From contig NZ_JAHVAP010000001.1 of the NCBI RefSeq assembly GCF_024721155.1, positions 1,047,935 through 1,111,934 on the forward strand: a stretch of DNA of 64,000 nt, read 5' to 3'. The stretch's first letter is position 1, and each line of letters starts with the position of its first letter. This stretch comes from Mucilaginibacter phenanthrenivorans (GTDB taxonomy: Bacteria > Bacteroidota > Bacteroidia > Sphingobacteriales > Sphingobacteriaceae). The notes beneath the pieces were generated by a model. That model had not been told where the DNA came from. It searched no databases and worked only from the letters and a program-made list of their open reading frames with translations. Made by a program: the position numbers and the translations under genes. Positions 1 to 7,824 of this stretch are shown here, piece after piece.

Positions 1-1405
1 TCAGTATAAAATGGATCTGGTTGCCGATGACAACTGTGCCTATAATAAAAACCAGCGAAACGGTAAACTGAAATACGATCAGCGATTTACGCAGGTAGCT
101 TTTACCATTAAGTTTTTGTGAACCCTCTCCCTTTAAGCTTATCACTGGCAAATAAGACGATAATACCCGCGCAGGATAAATCCCCGCAAGCAGTCCTGTA
201 AATATCGTTACCGAAACTAAAAATATTAGGACCGGCGCGCTCAACAGATCCAAAGTAACGCCCGGTGGAATTAAATTATGGAAAGCTGCCAGCACAGGGT
301 TTGCCATCATAACAGAAACAAATACGGCAACTATCGTTACAAAAAAGGTCTCTATTAAAAATTGTATAGTTAAACTTGTTTTACTGCCCCCCAACACCTT
401 ACGTACTCCAACTTCCTTAGCCCTGCGCAACGATTGCGCCGTTGAAAGGTTGACAAAGTTTATCACAGCTATTACCAAAATAAACAAGGCTATTCCTATA
501 AGGGCATAAAGCGTTGGCAAATGTGCCTTGCGGGTGTAGGAGTCTTCATAGGCGCTGTTAAAGTGAACATCTGCTAAAGGCTGTAACTTTAGTTCCACAC
601 TATTACCCGGGGGCATTGTTATATGAGCCTTAACAAAGGCTGGAAACTGTTTGGCAACTTGTGCAGGTGTAACACCCTTTGCCAGCTTTACATATCCCTG
701 TGAATTATAATCCCACATACCCCAATGCTGCAAATCGATATCGTTTTTTAAGAAACTGTGTTGTATGGTAGCAAATGACACGAAATCCTTAAACCCAAAG
801 TCAGTATTGTTGCTCCAATCCTTAACAACTCCCGAAACTGTAAGGTGCAACGAATCGTTGTAAGTAACATTTCTGCCAATGACGTTCTGCGGCTCAACAT
901 CTCCAAAATATTTTTGCACTTCACTTTCAGAAAGCACAATTTTAAATGGCTCTTTTAATGCAGTTGCGGCATTACCCGCGAGCCATTGGTATTTAAATAG
1001 GTTAAAGTATTGTGGCTCGGTAATAATTATGCTTGATACGTCTTCCGCAGCGTCAAATTTCCTGGGATCTTTGCTCCCGTCAGGGATGGTAACTTTAAAA
1101 GCATAATTATAAAACGCCGTAACATTTTCAAAACCGCTTACCTCGTTCCGGATAGTGATCGGCAACGCGCTGATGGTAGAACCCAAATCATCGGTTTTCC
1201 CATTCGGGTTATGAAACCTCGCCACTATCCGGTAAATGCGCTCCTTATCAGGGTGAAAATTATCATAGCTTAACTCAAAGCTTGTGATCAGGTAAATGAC
1301 CAAACAAGCGCAAATCCCAAGTGAAAGCCCAAGTACGTTTATGGCAGTGTAAACCTTATTACGGGTAATGTTGCGCCATGCGGTTTTAAAGTAATTCTTT
1401 ATCAT
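1..1405 (-). CDS. FtsX/MacB-type ABC permease, 3' part beyond window
   Basis: Twelfth and last visible member of the permease array. The ATG is at 1403-1405 and the frame stays open for 468 codons to the left edge, so the C-terminal half is missing only because the window ends. The N-terminus reads MIKNYFKTAWRN, followed by a first membrane segment near residues 22-44 and the ELSYDNFHPDKERIYRI entry into the first extracytoplasmic MacB_PCD-like domain. The first FtsX membrane block follows, and the visible end is the fifth membrane helix (LRKSLIVFQFTVS). By family it would be a membrane subunit of a type VII ABC (mechanotransmission) system, not a pore-type importer. Inferred to work with a separate ATPase, the nearest being at 30472-31179. 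Confidence 0.9.
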   Translation of the reverse strand, partial: MIKNYFKTAWRNITRNKVYTAINVLGLSLGICACLVIYLITSFELSYDNFHPDKERIYRIVARFHNPNGKTDDLGSTISALPITIRNEVSGFENVTAFYNYAFKVTIPDGSKDPRKFDAAEDVSSIIITEPQYFNLFKYQWLAGNAATALKEPFKIVLSESEVQKYFGDVEPQNVIGRNVTYNDSLHLTVSGVVKDWSNNTDFGFKDFVSFATIQHSFLKNDIDLQHWGMWDYNSQGYVKLAKGVTPAQVAKQFPAFVKAHITMPPGNSVELKLQPLADVHFNSAYEDSYTRKAHLPTLYALIGIALFILVIAVINFVNLSTAQSLRRAKEVGVRKVLGGSKTSLTIQFLIETFFVTIVAVFVSVMMANPVLAAFHNLIPPGVTLDLLSAPVLIFLVSVTIFTGLLAGIYPARVLSSYLPVISLKGEGSQKLNGKSYLRKSLIVFQFTVSLVFIIGTVVIGNQIHFIL

Positions 1406-1410
1406 GATTG

Positions 1411-1523
1411 AATCATTAGTTCATTTGTTTATTAGTTCACTAGTATCTTGTGGTTTATAATTTACAACAGAAAATCACCTTGGCCATAATTCACCTAATC
1501 TCTGATCGCTAGCCTCTAATCAC
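1411..1523. repeat. spacer with TTCATTAG-type and CTCTAATC-type word repeats
   Basis: The right side of this spacer consists of variants of TTAGTTCATT/TTCACTAGT. The left side (1496-1523) is CTAATCTCTGATCGCTAG plus a further CTCTAATCACTC that includes the stop codon of the permease at 1520. Confidence 0.6.
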
Positions 1524-3943
1524 TCTGAACGCAAACTCTTCACCGGGTTAGCCAATGCCGCTTTAATAGATTGAAAGCTGATGGTTATTATTGCTACCAA
1601 CAAGGCTATAGATCCAGCAAGTAAAAACACCCACCACTGGATATTTATCCTGTAGGCAAAATCCTGCAGCCATTTGCTCATGGCGTACCAGGTTACGGGC
1701 ATGGCCATCAGCGATGCAATAACGATCAGTCGCAAAAACTCCTTTGATAACATAAATGTGATGCTGCCCGATGAAGCGCCCAGCACTTTACGGATGCCAA
1801 TTTCTTTAACCCGTTGCCGTATCATAAACGCCGCTAATCCAAACAGGCCGAGGCTCGCGATAATTACCGCGATTATTGCAAATGAGGTAAATACCTTACC
1901 TGTACGCTCCTCTGCTTTGTACAGCGACTCAAACTGATCGTCGAGAAACGTATAGCTGAATGGCGTACCGGAACTGTATGCATCCCATTGCGTTTTAATA
2001 TCCCTTACTAACTTGTGCACATCAGCCGTTCTAACTTTTAATATAATATTACCTTCGGGGCGGTTAGCCGGCAACATCATTAACGGGGCTATCTTTTGTT
2101 TGGCAGATGCGAAATTAAAATCTTTAACCACGCCAACAATTGAATAGTGTCGCTGCCCCGAGCGAATGATGGTTTTACCAATCGGGTCGTCATTGCCAAT
2201 CCCTAACTCGTGTACAGCAGTTTCGTTAACAATAACAGAAATAGAGTCGGCAGGTGATGGCGGATAGAAATTACGTCCCTTAATAATTTGCATTCCCAGC
2301 GTAGGGATGTATGAATTTTCAACCCAATAAATACCGGTTGGTATTTCGGATCGCGCCCCCTTATCGGCGACTTCCTTTACATAAGCAACAGTTCCGCCCA
2401 TATCCTTAAAGCTTGGTATATTGCCCGATATGGTGGCATTTACTACCCGGCTATCATTCAATAATTGCTGTTTTAAAGGCACAATGTTATCACGTAAAGC
2501 ATAGGCATCGTTTATCACCAGCACCTGGTCTTTATTATAGCCAAGTTTTTTGGTCTGCATATAATGCAACTGCTGATAAACAACTAATGTCGCAATAATT
2601 AGTGCTGTTGATATGGCAAACTGGAAAACAATCAGGCTGCTGCGTAAATTACTTTTACTTGCCTGTGTACCTACGCCATTCCCTTTAAGTATGGCGATTA
2701 TTTTAAATGACGATAAAAAGAATGCGGGATAAATCCCGGCAACTATGCCCACAAAAAGCGTTAACGAAACGGATAAAAGCAACGCCTTATAGTTAAGGAA
2801 GAATGCGAACGTAAATTGCTTTCCCGAAACATCGTTAAAATAAGGCAGCAGCAGGAACACCATGCCGAACGCAAAACAAGTAGCCAGCAACGTAAGCATT
2901 ACCGACTCGGTTAAAAACTGCGATATCAACTTGTTTTTTGCTGAACCGAGTACCTTGCGGATGCCTATCTCTTTTGAGCGTTTTGCGGCGCTTGCAATCG
3001 ACAGGTTAGTGAAATTAATGCAGGCCAGCAGCAAAATAAATATTGCCAGGGCGCTAAATATATAAATGTAATGGATGTCGCCATTGGCTTCCAACTCAAA
3101 TTTGGCTGCGGAGTGTAAATGGATACTGGTAAGCGGCTGTAATTGGAAAATAAATGTGTTTGCCGATTTTCGTGCTTCGGCAAGGCTTACGCCCATATCA
3201 TGCTGAATTTCAGGCACCACGTTTTTTGTAACAAGTTCCGGAAAACGAGCCTCCAGCTTTTTGGGGTCGGCATTTTTATCAAGCAGCAAGTAGGTATAAA
3301 AGCCGATATTGCTCCAGCTTTGCCTGCTAGACGGTTTAACATATGTTGTCATGCTGGTAAATGCATCAGCATGAAAATGTGAATCATCCGGAATTTTATC
3401 AATTACGCCGGTTACGTTAAAAACAGCACCACCTATAAAAAGCGCTTTACCCAGACCCGGCAAGCTGCCAAAATATTTTTTTTCCAGTGCTTTAGTTATA
3501 ACGATTGAGTTGGGCGCAGTTAGCGCCGTTTTGCTGTCGCCGCTTAATAAGGGGATGGAGAAAAGCCGGAAGAAATTTGAATCGGCCCCCATGATATTAT
3601 TTTCCTTAAACTTATTTGTTTCATAGCTTACAAATGCAGGGGCAGTAGTTGTAAGACGTGTATAGTCCAATACCTGCGGGAACGCGTTTTTTATCCCCGG
3701 CCCTACAGCAACATCCGGGTTAGGAAATTCTGTTGCGAGATTGCCGTTATACGTGTGAAGCACTACTCGATAAATCCGTTTGGCGTTTACCGGGTAGGTA
3801 TCATAAGTTAATTCACTGTAAAGGTAAGCGCTGATAAGCATGCAGCAAGTAAGCCCAACCGCCAGGCCAAAAACGTTGATAAACGAGAATACCTTGTTCC
3901 GGCTCAAGTTCCGCCACGCGGTTTTTATGAAGTTTTTTATCAT
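1520..3943 (-). CDS. FtsX/MacB-type ABC permease, 807 aa
   Basis: Double-length permease: two copies of the extracytoplasmic-domain plus FtsX-membrane-domain unit in one chain. Visible order: TM1 about 20-42; first periplasmic domain about 45-285; TM2-TM4 about 291-412 with coupling motif KEIGIRKVLGS near 324; TM5 about 434-457; second periplasmic domain to about 670; then a last FtsX block with EIGIRKVLGA at 714 and C-terminus NPVKSLRSE. No ATP-binding motifs are present. The start is ATG in the MIKNFIKTAWRN context shared by all paralogues. It is 62 nt downstream of the next permease gene, which suggests co-transcription. Substrate unknown; export or extraction of an envelope molecule is a family-level inference. 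Confidence 0.93.
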   Translation of the reverse strand: MIKNFIKTAWRNLSRNKVFSFINVFGLAVGLTCCMLISAYLYSELTYDTYPVNAKRIYRVVLHTYNGNLATEFPNPDVAVGPGIKNAFPQVLDYTRLTTTAPAFVSYETNKFKENNIMGADSNFFRLFSIPLLSGDSKTALTAPNSIVITKALEKKYFGSLPGLGKALFIGGAVFNVTGVIDKIPDDSHFHADAFTSMTTYVKPSSRQSWSNIGFYTYLLLDKNADPKKLEARFPELVTKNVVPEIQHDMGVSLAEARKSANTFIFQLQPLTSIHLHSAAKFELEANGDIHYIYIFSALAIFILLLACINFTNLSIASAAKRSKEIGIRKVLGSAKNKLISQFLTESVMLTLLATCFAFGMVFLLLPYFNDVSGKQFTFAFFLNYKALLLSVSLTLFVGIVAGIYPAFFLSSFKIIAILKGNGVGTQASKSNLRSSLIVFQFAISTALIIATLVVYQQLHYMQTKKLGYNKDQVLVINDAYALRDNIVPLKQQLLNDSRVVNATISGNIPSFKDMGGTVAYVKEVADKGARSEIPTGIYWVENSYIPTLGMQIIKGRNFYPPSPADSISVIVNETAVHELGIGNDDPIGKTIIRSGQRHYSIVGVVKDFNFASAKQKIAPLMMLPANRPEGNIILKVRTADVHKLVRDIKTQWDAYSSGTPFSYTFLDDQFESLYKAEERTGKVFTSFAIIAVIIASLGLFGLAAFMIRQRVKEIGIRKVLGASSGSITFMLSKEFLRLIVIASLMAMPVTWYAMSKWLQDFAYRINIQWWVFLLAGSIALLVAIITISFQSIKAALANPVKSLRSE

Positions 3944-3948
3944 GATTT

Positions 3949-4008
3949 AGTTCATTGTTGATAGTTCATTGTTCATAGCCGAAAACTCCTTCTTAACTAT
4001 CTCAATCA
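3949..4008. repeat. TTCATTGTT word repeats between permease genes
   Basis: The 62-nt spacer contains three near copies of AGTTCATTGTT in a row and ends in CTCAATCACTC, which holds the TGA stop of the upstream permease gene on the minus strand. Confidence 0.5.
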
Positions 4009-6375
4009 CTCGGAACGCAGGCTCTTCACAGGGTTAGCCAGTGCCGCTTTGATTGATTGAAAGCTGATGGTTATTAAGGCGATCCCTATGGCAAGTAACC
4101 CTGCTATTAAAAAAATCCATCCATTAATGTCAATCCTGTAAACAAAATTTTGCAACCACTTATTCATTGCCCACCATGCTATCGGCGAGCCGATCACAAT
4201 GGCGATTAGCACAAGTTTTAAAAAGTCCTTTGATATTAAGGTTACTATACCGGTTACGCTTGCACCTAATACTTTGCGGATCCCGATCTCCTTTGTCATT
4301 ATCTGGGCGGTATAGGTTGCAAGGCCTAATAAGCCCAGGCACGAGATCATAATGGCAATCGTTGAGAAAATGTTAAATAAAATTCCGGTACGCTGATCTG
4401 TTTTATACAGATTGGCATATTCCTCATCCATAAAAGTATACTCAAATGGGAAACCCGGATTGTATTCGTTCCAAAGTTTGGACGCCGCAGCTAAAGCCTT
4501 TGCCGCATTTCTGCCGTTTGTTTTCACGTACATCATCCAACCTTTGGGCTCATAATAAATTAAGGTCGGCTCAATGCGTTCTTTAAATGATGCGGTATTA
4601 AAATCTTTAACCACACCGATGATAGTACCCTCGGTTTCCTGGAATTTAAATCGCTTACCGATGGGATTCTTCAGCCCTGCCAGTTTAACAGCAGTCTCAT
4701 TTAAAATAAAATGTGCTGTATCGGTTTTTACTCCTGAAAAGTTGCTTCCAGCAAGCATTTTGATCTTCATCATCGGGATGAATTTGTCATCAATTCCAAG
4801 GTGATGAATAATAACACTTGCATTGGGATCCTTGCCGTCCCAATCTACACCTGCGGTGGTATGCCCATTATCAACCAGGTGGTTATCTATGAGTGCCACG
4901 CCTTCAATATCAGGAATATTTTTTAATTCGGCTTTAACCACATCAATATGGCTGCCCAGTGCACCTAACCTGAATGAGAATACCTGCGAACGATCGTACC
5001 CCGGATTTTTTTCCCGTACATACTTTAACTGTTTGCCAATAACAAGCGTAACTATTATCAGTGTAACCGAAAACACAAACTGTGTAGTTACCAGTATCTT
5101 CCTAAAGGCAACGTTACCAATACCAAGGCTCAATTTACCTTTCAATGCTTTTAATGGTTCAAATGACGATAGTAGCAACGCCGGATAAATTGATGATGCA
5201 ACTAACGTACCCACAACAGTTATTAAAACCACCTTCCATACACCCGCACCCAGTAAATTAAATTCCATGTGCTTGCCCGAAATGTCATTGTAGTAAGGCA
5301 TTAGCTGCATAATGAGTACAAATGCGAGCACCAGGGCGATACTAAAAAAAAGGATAGTTTCAATAATAAATTGTCCGAACAATTGCATTTTCTGCGCACC
5401 GACAATTTTGCGGATACTGACCTCCTTCGCCCGGATAATTGAACGGGCGGTCGACAGGTTTACATAGTTGATACAGGCAATAAGCAATATTAAAACGGCT
5501 ACCAGTAAAAATATATTCACGGTCTGCATGCCGGATGCTGTGCCATCGGGCTGGTAAAGGTGGATAGCGGCAAGTGACTGTAACTGATAGGCATTTTCTT
5601 TAACAGATACCTTTATCCAAGGGGCATTTTTTGCCTGGATGCTAATGAGTTTCTCACCTATCGGCTTCAAAGGCGTACCGGGTTGAATTTCAAAAAAAGT
5701 AGTGTACCCAAAATTCCCCCAGTCGCTATCCAATGATTTCCAGAAATTGCTTCCACTGTATTGCTTTGCCCGTATGTCCATAGGGAACAGCATGTTGTAA
5801 TTAATGCTGGAGTTGCCAGGAAAGTCGGCAATAACGCCGCATACAGTATAATTATCCTTGTGGTCCTGCTGCAACACTTTGCCGACAGGGTTTACATCGC
5901 CAAAATATCTTTTTGCGGTAGATTGGGTGATGATAACCGATTGGTCATTGAGAAATGGCTTGTCCGGGTTACCGTTTAGCAGCTTAAAATCAAACATCTT
6001 AAAAAACGAGGGATCAACAAACGCAGTGTTTTCCTCCTTTAAAAGTTTATCCTTATAACTAAAAATGCTCTTGTAACCGTTTGCTATCCTTACCGCATTC
6101 TTAACACCCGGCACCTCCTTTAGCGCATAGGTTGCAACAGGGCCTTGCGCATTGTCCCAAATTCGTTTGGTATTGCCGCTTCCCAAAAAGGAGTTTACAC
6201 GGTAAATATTTTTCCCCTTCTTATGGAACGAATCAAAGCTCAGCTCATCCTGAACCCATAATAAAATAAGCATACCAATCACCAGGCCCATTGTAAGCCC
6301 GGCAATATTGATTACCGAATAAAATTTATTCTTTACCAGGTTGCGCCAGGCTATTTTAATATAATTCCGAAGCAT
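4006..6375 (-). CDS. FtsX/MacB-type ABC permease, 789 aa (SIRKI subfamily)
   Basis: Complete double FtsX permease. TM1 about 22-43 (ends LILLWVQDELSFDSF), first periplasmic domain about 45-285, TM2-TM4 about 288-410, TM5 about 430-455, second periplasmic domain, and last FtsX block with EIGIRKVLGA near 696. The first coupling motif reads KEVSIRKIVGAQ near 317, unlike the usual E(I/V)G(I/V)RKV. The protein at 15348-17720 has the same change (KEVSVRKIIGAA) and matching N-terminal stretches (ALKEVPGV, then NAVR), so the two are sister paralogues. The 247-nt upstream region is the longest spacer inside the permease block apart from that before 30194, and it carries a putative regulator site, so a separate transcript may start here. 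Confidence 0.93.
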   Translation of the reverse strand: MLRNYIKIAWRNLVKNKFYSVINIAGLTMGLVIGMLILLWVQDELSFDSFHKKGKNIYRVNSFLGSGNTKRIWDNAQGPVATYALKEVPGVKNAVRIANGYKSIFSYKDKLLKEENTAFVDPSFFKMFDFKLLNGNPDKPFLNDQSVIITQSTAKRYFGDVNPVGKVLQQDHKDNYTVCGVIADFPGNSSINYNMLFPMDIRAKQYSGSNFWKSLDSDWGNFGYTTFFEIQPGTPLKPIGEKLISIQAKNAPWIKVSVKENAYQLQSLAAIHLYQPDGTASGMQTVNIFLLVAVLILLIACINYVNLSTARSIIRAKEVSIRKIVGAQKMQLFGQFIIETILFFSIALVLAFVLIMQLMPYYNDISGKHMEFNLLGAGVWKVVLITVVGTLVASSIYPALLLSSFEPLKALKGKLSLGIGNVAFRKILVTTQFVFSVTLIIVTLVIGKQLKYVREKNPGYDRSQVFSFRLGALGSHIDVVKAELKNIPDIEGVALIDNHLVDNGHTTAGVDWDGKDPNASVIIHHLGIDDKFIPMMKIKMLAGSNFSGVKTDTAHFILNETAVKLAGLKNPIGKRFKFQETEGTIIGVVKDFNTASFKERIEPTLIYYEPKGWMMYVKTNGRNAAKALAAASKLWNEYNPGFPFEYTFMDEEYANLYKTDQRTGILFNIFSTIAIMISCLGLLGLATYTAQIMTKEIGIRKVLGASVTGIVTLISKDFLKLVLIAIVIGSPIAWWAMNKWLQNFVYRIDINGWIFLIAGLLAIGIALITISFQSIKAALANPVKSLRSE

Positions 6376-6398
6376 AGTATGTATTTTTCCATAGTAGG

Positions 6399-6414
6399 TT
6401 TAAAATGCATACCA
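6399..6414 (-). promoter_or_regulatory. weak sigma-54-like promoter candidate
   Basis: On the minus strand the sequence is TGGTATGCATTTTAAA, 24 nt upstream of the permease start at 6375. It has a -24-like TGGTA but a poor -12 element. The interest is positional: a shared 18-bp site lies about 54 bp further upstream, the same arrangement as before the fusion-protein gene. Confidence 0.22.
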
Positions 6415-6467
6415 ATTATATAAACAAAAGAAAATCAATTGATTACATTTTATTTTTAGCTAACAAC

Positions 6468-6496
6468 TGTATCATAACCGTACACCGTATGTTACG
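6468..6496. promoter_or_regulatory. putative regulator-binding site, copy A
   Basis: TGTATCATAACCGTACAC at 6468-6485 is identical to the reverse complement of 32672-32689. Beyond it, after exactly 4 nt in both copies, comes TGTTAC here (6490-6495) and TGTAAC in the other. The combined form read on the minus strand is GTWACA-N4-GTGTACGG and onward, partly dyad-symmetric. A related fragment (GTACACCATAACCGT) lies at about 6586-6600. The best candidate ligand is the NtrC-type regulator at 33062-34417, by inference only. Confidence 0.5.
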
Positions 6497-6622
6497 CCTG
6501 CGAACGGTTAATTTTTTTGCCTGAATTTAGAAATCGGTAAGGGAATGCCCCTAAACGAAGAAACGGCTATGGCATACCGCGAACAGTACACCATAACCGT
6601 TTTTTAAAACTATCTATTCTGC

Positions 6623-7660
6623 TTAATTAAAGCTCACATTCAAATTGTCGCTGGCATCAACCTTAACCGGGATTCCTCCGCCGTTTACACTGCCTTTAAC
6701 ATGGTCTTTTTCCCATTCGCCGCTGAATTTCCCCAGGTTTGATGATTTGATTTTGCTGGCCGAAAAGTTAAGATCCAATCCCTGGTTTGATGGTAATTTT
6801 AAATCAACATGACCGCCGCTTACGTCAAGCTTAACGTATTTTCCGACATGCAGCATCTCTACGTGCATACTGCCACCGCTTGTTGATGCATCAAGGCTGC
6901 AGGACATAGCAGACAAATTCACGCTGCCACCGCTTGTGCCGGTAATCAATTCGCCTTTTATGTCGTTTGCCTGGATGCTGCCACCGCTTGTATTCGCGGT
7001 GATAGTGCCATTTAAAGCCTCAAGATGTAATGAACCACCTGAAGTTTCAAGTTTGATTTTTCCCTGGCAGTTGCCGGCCCGGATGCTGCCGCCACTTGTT
7101 TCAAGGTTGATGTTATCCTTTGAATTGCTGATATCGATGCTGCCGCCCGACGTTTCGCCTTTTATAATGCCGGCAAGATTTTCCATATGCAGACTGCCAC
7201 CACTGGTGCTGAATTCTTCGTTACCAATAAGGTTATCCAGATGGATGCTGCCGCCACTGGTGCTTAAATGAGTAGCAACCTGTTTTGGTGTATATATTTT
7301 AAATGATATACTTAATTGATTTCTCCAGTTAAAGCCGCCATCATGCTTTCTTTTTGCCGTGGCGTGTACTTCATGATTATTCACCGTAATAGTCAGGTTA
7401 TAATCTTCACTAAGGCGCTTGTCAATTTCTTCCTTCGAAAGTTGTCGTCCATTATTGCCCTGAACATATACTTCAACACGTGGCGATTCAGAACCACCAC
7501 TAACAGAAATACTGCCCCCGGAGGTATTTACAAATACATCTTTTATTCCATCGCTGGCCAGCGATTTGGTTTGATAAGGAGTTTTATCCCAATTGCCTTG
7601 CGCAAAAGCTGCGGAGCCCGAGCATGCAACTAATAATAGTAACAGGTAAGTTTTCATCAT
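6623..7660 (-). CDS. DUF4097-type secreted beta-repeat protein
   Basis: 345 aa with a signal peptide (about residues 1-21, ending SAAFAQ). The middle is built of about nine repeats of roughly 19 residues, each with the core (T)SGGS(I/L) followed by an alternating polar/hydrophobic strand. This is typical of the DUF4097 putative-adhesin beta-solenoid. No catalytic motif is visible. It sits alone among the permeases on the same strand. DUF4097 proteins in Bacteroidota often accompany ECF sigma or envelope-stress loci, and an ECF-type promoter lies just upstream. A second ATG one codon downstream (7655-7657) could also start translation. Probably a periplasmic or surface protein made together with the transporter components; exact role unknown. 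Confidence 0.85.
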   Translation of the reverse strand: MMKTYLLLLLVACSGSAAFAQGNWDKTPYQTKSLASDGIKDVFVNTSGGSISVSGGSESPRVEVYVQGNNGRQLSKEEIDKRLSEDYNLTITVNNHEVHATAKRKHDGGFNWRNQLSISFKIYTPKQVATHLSTSGGSIHLDNLIGNEEFSTSGGSLHMENLAGIIKGETSGGSIDISNSKDNINLETSGGSIRAGNCQGKIKLETSGGSLHLEALNGTITANTSGGSIQANDIKGELITGTSGGSVNLSAMSCSLDASTSGGSMHVEMLHVGKYVKLDVSGGHVDLKLPSNQGLDLNFSASKIKSSNLGKFSGEWEKDHVKGSVNGGGIPVKVDASDNLNVSFN

Positions 7661-7678
7661 CTTTAAGTTTATTTACCT

Positions 7679-7709
7679 ATAAGACTATTGTTTACCTGCT
7701 TAGGTTGCA
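7679..7709 (-). promoter_or_regulatory. ECF-sigma-type promoter 1
   Basis: Minus strand: -35 TGCAACC (7709-7703), 17-nt spacer, -10 GTCTTAT (7685-7679). The AAC and GTC cores and the spacing are typical of ECF sigma promoters. Matches in almost every box position the element at 20291-20321. The predicted transcript start is about 10-15 nt before the DUF4097 start codon. Confidence 0.5.
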
Positions 7710-7734
7710 CCGTTTTAAAAAAAGTTTTCTGTTG

Positions 7735-7824
7735 CAGTGAGCAGCTGGCAGTTTGAATTGAAGAAGCTTTCAGTTGATAGCGATTTATAAACTACTGCCA
7801 ACTGAAAACTGCCTACTGCCTACT
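7735..7824. repeat. CAACTGCAAACTGCC-type word repeats
   Basis: The spacer before the DUF4097 gene and after the next permease contains degenerate copies of CAACTGAAAACTGCC and CTACTGCCTACTCGC together with their reverse complements (GCAGCTGGCAGTTTG), giving an imperfect hairpin. The same word family appears at 12716-12782 and 27790-27835, each time ending on a stop codon. Confidence 0.5.

Noticed and set aside
4823..5188. 121-codon plus-strand frame opposite a permease
   Set aside because: It lies wholly inside the well-supported minus-strand permease gene, has no family resemblance and an amino-acid mix typical of a shadow frame.
6880..7270. Regular short DNA repeats (CTGCCACCGCTTGT-like), at first sight CRISPR-like
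   Set aside because: They are the coding sequence of the TSGGS protein repeats; spacing is about 57-60 nt in frame and the 'spacers' are conserved in amino-acid pattern.
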